A stretch of DNA of 64,000 bases from Gammaproteobacteria bacterium (GTDB taxonomy: Bacteria > Pseudomonadota > Gammaproteobacteria > Burkholderiales > Rhodocyclaceae): NCBI GenBank assembly GCA_029289265.1, contig JARFTX010000008.1, forward strand, positions 1-64,000, written 5' to 3'. This document shows, in pieces, positions 37,866 through 46,767 of this stretch. Numbering within the stretch: position 1 is the first letter of the stretch; each line of letters starts with the position of its first letter. The translations under genes were made by a program, and so were the position numbers. The notes under the pieces were generated by a model that worked only from the letters and a program-made list of their open reading frames with translations, ran no database searches and was not told the DNA's origin.

Positions 37866-38861
37866 ATGACATCACCTGTCCCGTTCCACGCCCCCACCCC
37901 CAGCGCCATCGCACAGGCCCGCCGCGTCCTGCGAATCGAGGCCGAGGCGATCACCGCGCTCGCGGCGCGCGTAGGCGACGACTTCGAGCGGGCGGTGCAG
38001 CTCATCCTGCGCCGCCATGGCCGGGTCATCGTCACCGGCATCGGCAAATCCGGGCACATCGGCCGCAAGATCGCCGCGACGCTGGCGAGCACCGGCACGC
38101 CCGCGTACTTTGTGCATGCAGCCGAAGCCGCCCACGGCGATCTCGGCATGATCACGCCGGAAGACATCGTGATCGCGCTGTCGAACTCGGGCACGAGCGA
38201 AGAGGTCCTCACCATCGTCCCGCTCGTCAAGCGCCGCGGCGCAAGCCTGATTGCGATGACCGGGCGGCCCGACTCGCTGCTGGCGCGAGAGGCCGACGTC
38301 CATCTCGACGCCGGCGTCGCCGAGGAGGCCTGCCCGCTGAACCTCGCCCCGACCGCCAGCACCACTGCCGCGCTCGCCTTGGGCGATGCGCTTGCGGTCG
38401 CCCTGCTCGACGCCCGCGGCTTCAGCCCCGACGATTTCGCCCGCTCGCATCCCGGCGGCGCACTCGGGCGACGTCTGCTCACCCATGTGCGCGACATCAT
38501 GCGCCCCGCAACCCAGGTACCGGCTGTGCCCGAGGACGCCCCCGCCACCGAGGCCCTGCTCGCGATGACCCGCGGTGGCCTGGGGATGACGGCGGTGACG
38601 GGCGCCGACGGCCGGCCCACCGGCATCTTCACCGACGGCGATCTGCGGCGTGCCCTCGAGCGCGGCTTCGACATCCGGACCGCGAGCATTGGCGCGATCA
38701 TGACCCGCGCGCCGCAGCATATCGGCCCCGATGCGCTCGCTGTCGAGGCGGCTGAACTGATGGAGCGCCGGCGCATCAGCCAGTTGCTGGTGCTCGATGA
38801 CGAGGGCGGGCTTGTCGGCGCGCTCAACATGCACGACCTGATGCTCGCCAAGGTGATCTGA
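37866..38861 (+). CDS. kdsD: Arabinose-5-phosphate isomerase
   Basis: A 331-residue enzyme interconverting ribulose-5-phosphate and arabinose-5-phosphate, the entry to KDO synthesis for LPS. An N-terminal SIS domain (TGIGKSGHIGRKIAATLASTGTPA; SNSGTSEEVLTI) is followed by two CBS domains (IMRPATQVPAV and IMTRAPQHIG). ATG at 37866 gives the full SIS domain. Its stop and the kdsC start share a base (TGATG). Confidence 0.96.
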   Translation: MTSPVPFHAPTPSAIAQARRVLRIEAEAITALAARVGDDFERAVQLILRRHGRVIVTGIGKSGHIGRKIAATLASTGTPAYFVHAAEAAHGDLGMITPEDIVIALSNSGTSEEVLTIVPLVKRRGASLIAMTGRPDSLLAREADVHLDAGVAEEACPLNLAPTASTTAALALGDALAVALLDARGFSPDDFARSHPGGALGRRLLTHVRDIMRPATQVPAVPEDAPATEALLAMTRGGLGMTAVTGADGRPTGIFTDGDLRRALERGFDIRTASIGAIMTRAPQHIGPDALAVEAAELMERRRISQLLVLDDEGGLVGALNMHDLMLAKVI

Positions 38862-39385
38862 TGCTCGCCCGCAGCCGTGCCGCAGAGATTCGCCTGATGG
38901 GTTTCGACGTCGATGGCGTGATGACCGACGGCAGCCTCTTGTTCACCCCTGACGGCGAGCAGATCAAAGTCTTTTCGAGCCTCGACGGCCATGGCCTGAA
39001 GATGCTGCAGAGTGCCGGCATCGAGGTCGCGATCATCAGCGGGCGCAGCTCGCGCGCGCTCGAACTTCGCGCAGCGAACCTCGGCATCACCGAGCTGCAC
39101 ATGGCGGTCGAGGACAAGCTCGGCTGCCTGCGCGAGTTGCTCGCGCGGCGCGGACTCGAGCCTGCGCAAGCAGGCTACATGGGCGACGACGTGGTCGACC
39201 TGCCCATCCTGCGTGCCTGCGGCTTCTCGGCGACGCCGGCCGACGGCCACGACTTCGTCAAGCAGCACGTCCATCTGGTCACCCGTCGTGGCGGCGGGCG
39301 CGGCGCGGTGCGCGAGCTCTGCGATTTCGTGCTCGCCGCGCAGGGTCGTCTCGATGCCCTGCACGCCGCCTACCTGGCGCCATGA
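38861..39385 (+). CDS. kdsC: 3-deoxy-D-manno-octulosonate 8-phosphate phosphatase
   Basis: A 174-residue cap-less HAD phosphatase producing free KDO. Motif I is FDVDGVMTDGSL, motif II IISGRSS, and motif IV YMGDDVVDLPIL. Such proteins form tetramers in which a beta-hairpin caps the neighbour. It is coupled to kdsD by a one-base overlap and to lptC by four bases. Confidence 0.97.
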   Translation: MLARSRAAEIRLMGFDVDGVMTDGSLLFTPDGEQIKVFSSLDGHGLKMLQSAGIEVAIISGRSSRALELRAANLGITELHMAVEDKLGCLRELLARRGLEPAQAGYMGDDVVDLPILRACGFSATPADGHDFVKQHVHLVTRRGGGRGAVRELCDFVLAAQGRLDALHAAYLAP

Positions 39386-39960
39386 ACCGTCCCAGCGCCG
39401 AACAACTCTACCCCGTGATCGTTCTGGCGATGCTCGCCGGACTGAGCTTCTGGATCGAACGCAGCATCCGCGACGATGAATTCGTCGCGGCCGTCGCCAC
39501 CCCGGAAGACCCCGATTTCATCGCCGAGGGCGCGCGCGTCGTGAGCTTCGACGCGCAGGGCCGGCAGCGCTACGATCTCGTCGCCGCGAAGATGACGCAC
39601 TACCCGGTGCCGGATATCTCGCTGCTCGAACAGCCCGTTCTGGTCGCCGAAGGCCCCGACCGGGCCGTGCGCGTGAGCGCCCGCAGCGGGGTCGTGCGCC
39701 AGCAAGGCGCCGAAGTCTACCTGAGCGAGAACGTCGTGGTTTGGCGCAGCGGCATCGACGGCGGCCCCGAATCGACCCTGGACGCTCAGACCCTGACGAT
39801 CTGGCCCGATGACGAGCGCGCCGCCAGCGATACGCCGGTGACGCTCACGCAAGGCGGCACGGTCGGGCGCGGCAACGGACTGCGGGCCGACAACATCTAC
39901 GGCACGCTGGAACTGATCGGCGATGCCTCCATCACCATGCCGAGATCGCCGCGAAACTGA
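39382..39960 (+). CDS. lptC: LPS export protein LptC
   Basis: A 192-residue bitopic inner-membrane protein with one N-terminal helix (LYPVIVLAMLAGLSFWIE) and a periplasmic beta-jellyroll (about 45-190; GARVVSFDAQGRQRYDLVAAKMTHYP). It receives LPS from LptBFG and passes it to LptA. It lies between kdsC and lptA, the normal order. Confidence 0.93.
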   Translation: MNRPSAEQLYPVIVLAMLAGLSFWIERSIRDDEFVAAVATPEDPDFIAEGARVVSFDAQGRQRYDLVAAKMTHYPVPDISLLEQPVLVAEGPDRAVRVSARSGVVRQQGAEVYLSENVVVWRSGIDGGPESTLDAQTLTIWPDDERAASDTPVTLTQGGTVGRGNGLRADNIYGTLELIGDASITMPRSPRN

Positions 39961-39964
39961 GGCC

Positions 39965-40486
39965 ATGACCCGACTGATTCTTGCCACCCTGACGGCCTTC
40001 GCCTTCACGATCTGCACGCCGGCCGTGCTTGCCGAGCGCGCGGACCGCAGCCAGCCCGTAAACATCGAGGCCGACCGCGCCACCATCGATGACCGCACCA
40101 AGACCCACGTATTCGAGGGGGGCGTCGTGCTGACACAGGGTTCGCTGGTGATCCGCGGCGACAAGCTCGTCGTCACCCAGGGCGCCGATGGCTTCCAGAA
40201 AGGCGTGGCGACAGCCGGAGCCGGCGCGCTCGCGACCTTCCGCCAGCGCCGCGAAGGCAGCAATGAGTACGTCGAGGGTGAGGCCGAGCGTATCGAGTAC
40301 GATAGCCGCACCGAACGGGCGCGGCTGTTTCAGCGCGCACGGGTGTCCTCGGGCGGCGACGTGGTTACCGGAAATTTCATCGAATACGATGCGCTGACCG
40401 AGCAATACTTCGCCAGCGAAGCGCCCGGCATCGGCACCGGAGGGCGCGTGCGGGCGGTCATCCAGCCACGCCAGTCCGAGAACTGA
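39965..40486 (+). CDS. lptA: LPS transport periplasmic protein LptA
   Basis: A 173-residue protein with a signal peptide (LILATLTAFAFTICTPAVLA) and the OstA-like jellyroll (QPVNIEADRATIDDRTKTHVFEGGVVLTQGSLVIRGD). LptA monomers stack into the periplasmic LPS bridge. It starts four bases after lptC. In most related genomes lptB and rpoN follow; here a 144-base gap and an enoyl-CoA hydratase follow instead. Confidence 0.95.
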   Translation: MTRLILATLTAFAFTICTPAVLAERADRSQPVNIEADRATIDDRTKTHVFEGGVVLTQGSLVIRGDKLVVTQGADGFQKGVATAGAGALATFRQRREGSNEYVEGEAERIEYDSRTERARLFQRARVSSGGDVVTGNFIEYDALTEQYFASEAPGIGTGGRVRAVIQPRQSEN

Positions 40487-40630
40487 TCACCCCGGCGGAC
40501 CGTAGTCCGAGCCTGCCCCCTTGCGGGCCGAACTTCGCCGCACAGCCGTTTTCAGGTCGTCCGGAGCGTCTCCGGATTCGATTCACCGGCCCCCCGCCGA
40601 CGGGGAGGCCGTCACTCAGGAGCAGGGCGC

Positions 40631-41407
40631 ATGACTTTTGAGAACATCATCGTGGAATCGCACGGTCGCGTCGGATTGATCCGGCTCAACCGTCCCAAGG
40701 CACTGAACGCACTCAATGACCAGCTCGTCGACGAACTCTGGGACGCGCTCGACCACTTCGAGGCCGACGAGAACATCGGCGCGATGGTCATCACCGGCTC
40801 CGAGAAGGCCTTCGCCGCCGGTGCCGACATCGGCGCGATGGCGACCTTCTCCTACATGGATGCGTACAAGAGCGACTACATCACGCGCAACTGGGAGCGG
40901 GTGAAGACCTGCCGCAAGCCGGTGATCGCGGCGGTCGCCGGCTACGCGCTGGGGGGAGGTTGCGAACTCGCGATGATGTGCGACATGATCATCGCTGCCG
41001 ACAACGCCAAGTTCGGCCAGCCCGAGATCAAGCTCGGCATCTTGCCCGGCGCCGGTGGCACCCAGCGCCTGCCGCGCGCGGTCGGAAAGGCGAAGGCCAT
41101 GGATCTGTGCCTTACCGCGCGCATGATGGATGCCGCCGAGGCCGAGCAATGCGGCCTGGTTGCTCGAGTCGTGCCCGCCGAGCGCATGCTCGACGAGGCG
41201 CTCGAAGTGGCCACCACGATCGCCAATTTCTCGCTGCCGGTCGTGATGATGATCAAGGAATCGATCAACCAGGCCTTCGAGGGCAGTCTCAACGAAGGTC
41301 TGCTGCTCGAGCGGCGCATCTTCCACGCGGCCTTCGGACTCGAAGACCAGAAGGAAGGCATGGCGGCGTTCGTCGCGAAGCGGAAGCCAGACTTCAAGCA
41401 CCGCTGA
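40631..41407 (+). CDS. Enoyl-CoA hydratase
   Basis: A 258-residue crotonase-family enzyme adding water to trans-2-enoyl-CoA, as in fatty-acid beta-oxidation or phenylacetate and PHA-precursor routes. The oxyanion-hole segments [11 protein letters not shown] and [17 protein letters not shown] and both catalytic glutamates ([29 protein letters not shown]) are present, which supports true hydratase activity. AGGAG lies at good distance from the ATG. It precedes a phasin gene, so a link to polyhydroxyalkanoate metabolism is possible; FadB1x or PaaF are candidate names. Confidence 0.93.
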   Translation: MTFENIIVESHGRVGLIRLNRPKALNALNDQLVDELWDALDHFEADENIGAMVITGSEKAFAAGADIGAMATFSYMDAYKSDYITRNWERVKTCRKPVIAAVAGYALGGGCELAMMCDMIIAADNAKFGQPEIKLGILPGAGGTQRLPRAVGKAKAMDLCLTARMMDAAEAEQCGLVARVVPAERMLDEALEVATTIANFSLPVVMMIKESINQAFEGSLNEGLLLERRIFHAAFGLEDQKEGMAAFVAKRKPDFKHR

Positions 41408-41573
41408 TTGCGGCTGCGCAGCAGCCGACGGCGGCGCACCCATCGCCGTGGTCGGCTGCTGCGAAATGCCCGTATGCAACGCCAAGAATTGTTACAAATA
41501 TCCTCGGCTTAGCCTTTGCCGGCATTCCCCAGGCGTTACGGATTTGGCATGTTGCGCCGCACAAAAATAATGC

Positions 41574-41601
41574 TTGACTTCTCCATCTGTCTCCATATAA
41601 T
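41574..41601 (+). promoter_or_regulatory. Strong sigma-70 promoter of the phasin gene
   Basis: TTGACT (41574-41579) and a perfect TATAAT (41596-41601) are separated by 16 bases, about 87 bases upstream of the phasin ATG. It is the best consensus promoter seen on a protein gene in this window. Confidence 0.88.
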
Positions 41602-41687
41602 CGGGGCCATGCTGCATCGCACCATCTCTTTCGGGTGCCCCCTTGCAGCGTCGTTTGTTTCAACACACCACCCCAGGAGAATCCAGC

Positions 41688-42248
41688 ATGTTTGCGTCCC
41701 CCGAGCAGTTTGCCGCCACCAACAAAGCCAACATCGAGTCCTTGCTGTCGCTCGCCAACTCGGCCTTCGCCAGCGCCGAGCGCCTTGCCGCGCTGAACCT
41801 GAACACCGCCCGCACCCTGCTCGAGGACGCGATGGCCAACACCAAGACCCTGCTGTCCGCCAAGGATGTGCAGGAGCTGGTCGCGCTGCAGACCGCCATG
41901 GCCCAGCCGCTGGTCGAGAAGGCCGTGGCCTACAACCGTAGCGTCTACGAGATCGCGTCGCAGAGCCAGGAAGAGGCCTCGAAGCTGATCGAAGCCCAGA
42001 TCGCCGACCTGAACAAGGCCCTCGCCGCTGCCCTCGACAAGGCCGCCAAGTCCGCCCCGGCCGGTTCCGACGTCGCCGTCGCCGCGGTCAAGTCCGCCAT
42101 CGCCGCGGCCAACAGCGCCTACGACAGCGTCAGCAAGGCCGCCAAACAGGTCGCCGAGATCGCCGAAGCCAACGTTGCCGCTGCCACCAGCGCCACCGTC
42201 AAGGCCGTTGGCACCGCCTCCAAGGCCAGCTCCAAGAAGGCTGCCTGA
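41688..42248 (+). CDS. phaP: Phasin family protein
   Basis: A 186-residue amphipathic helical protein (MFASPEQFAATNKANIESLLSL) of the phasin_2 family that coats polyhydroxyalkanoate granules. The sequence is nearly all helix-forming, with an Ala/Lys-rich C-terminus (about 120-186) including TASKASSKKAA, resembling PhaF/PhaP tails that can bind DNA or granules. It has an AGGAG site, its own strong promoter and a terminator, so it is a monocistronic, probably highly expressed gene. No PHA synthase gene is in the window. Confidence 0.93.
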   Translation: MFASPEQFAATNKANIESLLSLANSAFASAERLAALNLNTARTLLEDAMANTKTLLSAKDVQELVALQTAMAQPLVEKAVAYNRSVYEIASQSQEEASKLIEAQIADLNKALAAALDKAAKSAPAGSDVAVAAVKSAIAAANSAYDSVSKAAKQVAEIAEANVAAATSATVKAVGTASKASSKKAA

Positions 42249-42271
42249 TCGGTTTCAGGTTTCCTGAAGCA

Positions 42272-42299
42272 AAAGCCCCGCGCAAGCGGGGCTTTTTTT
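42272..42299 (+). terminator. Bidirectional terminator between phasin and plsC genes
   Basis: A seven-pair stem (GCCCCGC / GCGGGGC) with GCAA tetraloop is followed by seven T on the plus strand; the minus strand also has four T after the stem. It ends the phasin transcript and may end the leftward miaB-plsC unit. Confidence 0.92.
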
Positions 42300-42351
42300 G
42301 TTCACTGCCCGTACTTGTTCGCTGCCTTGCCTGCATACGGCCGGTGCTCGC

Positions 42352-43074
42352 TTACTGCCTGTAATGATGCGGAAAGAGGCGACGCATCTCGCCTTCGATC
42401 CAGGCCTCGGCGCGCGCGTTGACCTCGGCGGCATCGAGTCCGGCGGGATCGATCGGCGGGCCGACGCTGACGGTGACTTCGCCGGGACGCTTGAGGAAGG
42501 CATTGCGCCGCCAGAATTCTCCGGCATTGTGGGCGACGGGCACGACCGGCACACCGGTCTGCTGTGAAAGCCATGCGCCGCCCGGCTTGTAGCGGCGGCT
42601 CTGGCCCGGTGCGACCCGGGTGCCTTCCGGAAAGACGGTCACCCAGAAACCCTGGTCGAGCAGGGCCCGGCCCTGCTCAACGACCTGGGTCAATGCATCC
42701 TTGCCTGCGCTGCGGTCGATCGCGATCATCGGCAACTGCGCGAGCCCCCAGCCGAGAAAGGGCACCCTCAGCAGTTCGCGCTTGAGCACGAAGCTCATCG
42801 GCGGAAAGATCTGCTGCAGCGCCATGGTCTCCCACGCCGATTGGTGCTTGGACAGGATCACGGCGGGCCCGGGCGGAATGTTCTCGCGGCCGATGACCTT
42901 GTAGCGTATCCCAAGCACGTGCCAGACCAGCCACAGTACGACGTGGGCCCAGGCCGTGATCAGCCGGTAACGCGTGAGCGGCGGCAGAAAAAAGGTCAAG
43001 AAGCTCAGCAGCACATGGGGCGGGGTGATGATGAGCACGATCACCATGAACAGGAGCGAGCGAATGAAGTTCAC
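42352..43074 (-). CDS. 1-acyl-sn-glycerol-3-phosphate acyltransferase family protein
   Basis: A 240-residue membrane-bound PlsC-family acyltransferase that adds the second acyl chain in phospholipid synthesis or works on related lysolipids. An N-terminal hydrophobic segment (about 1-55) precedes the catalytic box SKHQSAWET, where the usual HX4D is HX4E. FPEGTRVAPGQ is the glycerol-phosphate-binding motif and PVVPVAHNAG completes the family pattern. It is the last gene of the leftward block, ten bases after gmhB. Confidence 0.9.
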   Translation of the reverse strand: MNFIRSLLFMVIVLIITPPHVLLSFLTFFLPPLTRYRLITAWAHVVLWLVWHVLGIRYKVIGRENIPPGPAVILSKHQSAWETMALQQIFPPMSFVLKRELLRVPFLGWGLAQLPMIAIDRSAGKDALTQVVEQGRALLDQGFWVTVFPEGTRVAPGQSRRYKPGGAWLSQQTGVPVVPVAHNAGEFWRRNAFLKRPGEVTVSVGPPIDPAGLDAAEVNARAEAWIEGEMRRLFPHHYRQ

Positions 43075-43083
43075 GCCGACTCC

Positions 43084-43617
43084 TCAGGCGATGAGATCCG
43101 CGACCACAGCCGCGAGATCTGGGTAGATCGCCGTTCCGACAGGCAGATCGGGATGCTCGCGGGTCTGGAGGCCCTTGCCGGTGAGCACCAGATAAGGCGT
43201 GCAGCCTGCTGCCGTCGCGGCCTGCACGTCGCGCAGGCCGTCTCCGACCGCTGGGACGCCGCGAAGCTCCACGTTGAAGCGTTCCGCGATCTGATGGAAC
43301 ATCCCCGGCTTGGGCTTGCGGCAGTCGCAGGTCGAATCGGCCGGGTGCGGGCAGAAGAAGATCGCGTCGATCCGACCGCCCACGCGGGCAAGGCTCTTGA
43401 TCATCTTGTCGTGAATCGCGTTGAGGGTGTCCATCCCGAACAGCCCGCGCCCGATGCCGGACTGGTTCGAAGCCACCACCACGCGCCAGCCCCACTGGTT
43501 GAGCCGGGCGATCGCTTCGAGCGAACCTTCGATCGGGTGCCACTCGTCGGGCGACTTGATGAACTGATCGGAGTCGTGGCTGATGACCCCGTCGCGGTCG
43601 AGAATGATCAGCTTCAT
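43084..43617 (-). CDS. gmhB: D-glycero-beta-D-manno-heptose 1,7-bisphosphate 7-phosphatase
   Basis: A 177-residue HAD phosphatase of the GmhB type, making ADP-heptose precursor for the LPS inner core. Motif I is LDRDGVISHDSD, and the zinc-binding Cys/His cluster CPHPADSTCDCRKPKPG is characteristic. VGDGLRDVQAA is motif IV. It lies between glyS and plsC on the same strand, the usual betaproteobacterial placement. Confidence 0.95.
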   Translation of the reverse strand: MKLIILDRDGVISHDSDQFIKSPDEWHPIEGSLEAIARLNQWGWRVVVASNQSGIGRGLFGMDTLNAIHDKMIKSLARVGGRIDAIFFCPHPADSTCDCRKPKPGMFHQIAERFNVELRGVPAVGDGLRDVQAATAAGCTPYLVLTGKGLQTREHPDLPVGTAIYPDLAAVVADLIA

Positions 43618-43660
43618 CGCGGCTGCCCGGATCGAGTGAGTACGAGGTGCACCGCGCGGA

Positions 43661-45754
43661 TCATTGCGGCGCGAGGCGGGAGATGTCTGCGACCCGGTTC
43701 ATCAGCCCGGCGAGCATGTGCAGCAGACCCAGCCGGTTGCGACGCGTGAGCGGCTCCTCGACCATCACCATGACGTGGTCGAAGAAGTTGTCCACCGCCT
43801 CGCGCAGTCCGGCGAGCGCGCGCAGCGCCTCGGCGTAGTCCTCGTTCTCGACGTGCGAGCGCACCAGCGGCGCGACCTCGACGACCTGGTGGAACAGGCG
43901 GCGCTCGGCGTCCTCCTGCAACAGGGCGATGTCGGGCTCGGGCAGCACTTCGTCGACCTTCTTGAGGATGTTGACGATGCGCTTGTTCGCCGCGGCGAGC
44001 GCTTCGGCTTCCGGCAGCGTACGAAAGCGGCGCACCGCCTCGAGCTTGACCGGCACCAGGTCGATGCGGGTGGGCCGGAGGGCGAGCACGGCGTCGACCA
44101 CATCGACCGCGGCGCCGGACTCGCGCAACTGGTGCCGGAGACGCTCGAAGACGAAATCCAGCAACTGCGACTCGAACTCCTTCGCGGTGAGCACCCCCGG
44201 CTTGAAGCCTGCCGCGGCATCGGCAACGAGCCTTTTCAGATCGAGCGGCAGCGGCGTCTCCATCAGGATGCGCAGCACGCCCAGCGCGGCGCGGCGTAGC
44301 CCGAACGGGTCCTTGTCGCCGGTGGGCACCTGGCCGATACCGAAAAATCCGACCAGCGCATCGAGCTTGTCCGCCAACGCAACCGCGCACGCGACATTGC
44401 CCTGAGGCAGTTCATCGCCGGCGAAGCGCGGCTGGTAGTGCGCACAGACCGCCTCGGCGACCACCTCGCCTTCACCGTCGTGCAGCGCATAGTGGCGCCC
44501 CATGACGCCCTGCAGTTCGGGAAATTCACCCACCATCTCGGTCACGAGATCGGCCTTCGCCAGTCGTGCCGCGCGGGCGGCAGCGCCCGCATCGGCGTGC
44601 AGCGTCTGAGCGATCCGGCCGGCCAGGCGCTCGAGCCGGTCGACGCGCTCGAACTGGCTGCCGAGCTTGTTGTGATATACGACCGACGCGAGCCGCGGCA
44701 GGCGCGACTCGAGCGGATGCTTGCGGTCCTGCTCGAAGAAGAAACGCGCATCGGCCAGCCGAGGACGGACCACGCGCTGGTTGCCCGAGACGATATGGGA
44801 CGAGTCCGCCACGCGCATGTTCGAGACGATGAGGAAGCGATTCAGGAGCTTGCCGCCCTCGTCGAACAGCGGAAAGTACTTCTGATTGGCGCGCATCGTC
44901 AGGATCAGGCACTCCTGCGGCACGGCGAGGAATTCGGGCTCGAACTCGCCCACGTAGACGGTCGGATGCTCGACCAGCGCACTGACCTCGTCGAGCAGAT
45001 CGGCGTACTCACCCAACGTCGCCTGCTGCGCGCGCGCCGTCTCGAGCAGTTGGCGTTCGATGTCGGCCCGGCGCTCGTCGAAGTTCGGGATCACCTTGCC
45101 CTCGGCGAGCAGGGTCGGCTCGTAGGCTTCGGCGCTGGCGATTTCAAGCTCGCCACGGCTCATGAAGCGGTGGCCGCGGGTCACCCGGCCCGACTCGAGC
45201 CCCAGAACGCTGCCCGGCACGACACGCGTGCCATGCAACAGCGTGAGACGGTGCACAGGCCGCACGAACTGCACTTCGCTCGCACCCCAGCGCATCAGCT
45301 TCGGGATCGGCAAGGCCTTGACTGCCTCCTGAACGAGGGCGGCGAGCGCATCATCCAGGCTCGCCCCGGCTTCGACGCGGCGGTAGAACAGCGCCTCGCT
45401 CTTGCCGTCGGGGCGGCGCTCGAACCCGGCCACGGCCTCGACCGGAATGCCGCGCGCCTCGAGCTTCTTGAGGAGCGCCGGCGTCGGGCGCCCTTCCTCA
45501 TCGAGGGCGACCTGCACCGGCATGATCTTCTCGGCGACCTCGCGCGGCGCGGCCGCCGCACGTACGTCGGTGACCGTCAGGCCGAGACGGCGCGGCGTGG
45601 CAAAGGGGCGCCGCACCGAGGCGTCGCCGAGCAGACCGCTGCGGGCGAGTCCCTGGAACACGGCCTCGGAGAAAGACTCGGCCAGCCGCGGAAGCGCCTT
45701 GGGCGGCAACTCCTCGGTGAGCAATTCGACGAGCAGCGTCGCCTCCGACATCAT
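43661..45754 (-). CDS. glyS: Glycyl-tRNA synthetase beta subunit
   Basis: The 697-residue beta subunit of the alpha2-beta2 glycyl-tRNA synthetase, responsible for tRNA binding. Diagnostic parts are [22 protein letters not shown], the [10 protein letters not shown] and [31 protein letters not shown] regions, an HD-like segment near residue 430 and a C-terminal anticodon-binding domain. It overlaps glyQ by four bases. Length is normal. Confidence 0.98.
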   Translation of the reverse strand: MMSEATLLVELLTEELPPKALPRLAESFSEAVFQGLARSGLLGDASVRRPFATPRRLGLTVTDVRAAAAPREVAEKIMPVQVALDEEGRPTPALLKKLEARGIPVEAVAGFERRPDGKSEALFYRRVEAGASLDDALAALVQEAVKALPIPKLMRWGASEVQFVRPVHRLTLLHGTRVVPGSVLGLESGRVTRGHRFMSRGELEIASAEAYEPTLLAEGKVIPNFDERRADIERQLLETARAQQATLGEYADLLDEVSALVEHPTVYVGEFEPEFLAVPQECLILTMRANQKYFPLFDEGGKLLNRFLIVSNMRVADSSHIVSGNQRVVRPRLADARFFFEQDRKHPLESRLPRLASVVYHNKLGSQFERVDRLERLAGRIAQTLHADAGAAARAARLAKADLVTEMVGEFPELQGVMGRHYALHDGEGEVVAEAVCAHYQPRFAGDELPQGNVACAVALADKLDALVGFFGIGQVPTGDKDPFGLRRAALGVLRILMETPLPLDLKRLVADAAAGFKPGVLTAKEFESQLLDFVFERLRHQLRESGAAVDVVDAVLALRPTRIDLVPVKLEAVRRFRTLPEAEALAAANKRIVNILKKVDEVLPEPDIALLQEDAERRLFHQVVEVAPLVRSHVENEDYAEALRALAGLREAVDNFFDHVMVMVEEPLTRRNRLGLLHMLAGLMNRVADISRLAPQ

Positions 45755-46680
45755 GCAGCCTCCCTGGACGGTTGCGACGTGCCGCGCGCGAGCATGGGGA
45801 AGCCCAGCGCCTCGCGCGAAGCGTAATAGGCGTGCGCGACCGCACGCGACAGGTTGCGGATGCGCCCGATGTAGGCGGCGCGCTCGGTCACCGAGATCGC
45901 CCCGCGGGCATCGAGCAGATTGAAGGTGTGCCCCGCCTTCAGGACCATCTCGTAGGCCGGCAGCACCAGTTCCGCGTCGATCAGGCGCCGCGCCTCGGCC
46001 TCGTAATTGCCGAAGAGCGAGAACAGGAACTCGACGTTCGCATGCTCGAAGTTGTACTTCGACTGCTCGATCTCGTTCTGCAGGAAGACGTCGCCGTAGC
46101 TGACGCTCGTACCGTCGGGCGCGACCGCCCAGACCAGGTCATAGACGTTCTCGACGCCCTGCAGATACATCGCGAGCCGCTCGATGCCGTAGGTGATCTC
46201 GCCCAGCACCGGCTTGCAGTCGAGCCCGCCGACCTGCTGGAAGTACGTGAATTGGGTTACCTCCATGCCGTCGAGCCAGACCTCCCAGCCCAAGCCCCAG
46301 GCGCCGAGCGTCGGGTTCTCCCAGTCGTCCTCGACGAAGCGGATGTCGTGCACGGCGGGGTCGATGCCGAGCGCGCGCAGGGAATCGAGGTAGATCTCCT
46401 GGAAGTCCGGCGGCGAGGGCTTGAGCACGACCTGGAACTGGTAGTAGTGCTGCAGGCGGTTGGGATTCTCGCCGTAGCGGCCGTCCTTGGGTCGGCGCGA
46501 CGGCTGGACGTAGGCGGCATTCCACGGCTCGGGACCGATCGCGCGCAGGCAGGTGGCGGTGTGCGAGGTGCCGGCGCCGACCTCGAGGTCGATCGGCTGC
46601 AGCAGCACGCAGCCCCGCTCGGCCCAGAATTGCTGCAGCGTCAGGATGACCTGCTGGAAGGTAGGTTTTGACTTTGGCAT
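45751..46680 (-). CDS. glyQ: Glycyl-tRNA synthetase alpha subunit
   Basis: The 309-residue catalytic subunit of the class II glycyl-tRNA synthetase, forming glycyl-adenylate and charging tRNA-Gly with GlyS. The N-terminus [31 protein letters not shown] and the motifs [28 protein letters not shown] are near-invariant. It lies 87 bases downstream of lnt. Confidence 0.98.
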   Translation of the reverse strand: MPKSKPTFQQVILTLQQFWAERGCVLLQPIDLEVGAGTSHTATCLRAIGPEPWNAAYVQPSRRPKDGRYGENPNRLQHYYQFQVVLKPSPPDFQEIYLDSLRALGIDPAVHDIRFVEDDWENPTLGAWGLGWEVWLDGMEVTQFTYFQQVGGLDCKPVLGEITYGIERLAMYLQGVENVYDLVWAVAPDGTSVSYGDVFLQNEIEQSKYNFEHANVEFLFSLFGNYEAEARRLIDAELVLPAYEMVLKAGHTFNLLDARGAISVTERAAYIGRIRNLSRAVAHAYYASREALGFPMLARGTSQPSREAA

Positions 46681-46767
46681 GGTCGGGAAACGTGTCGGGT
46701 TCGCCCGGGATGGCGAAGAAAGCGGATTTTACTGGCTTTTCCCGATCGGGTCGAAGATTCGGGACCG

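Noticed and set aside
40560-40576. Hairpin after lptA as a terminator
   Set aside because: Stem of seven pairs, but the following bases (TTCGATTC) are not a U-tract.
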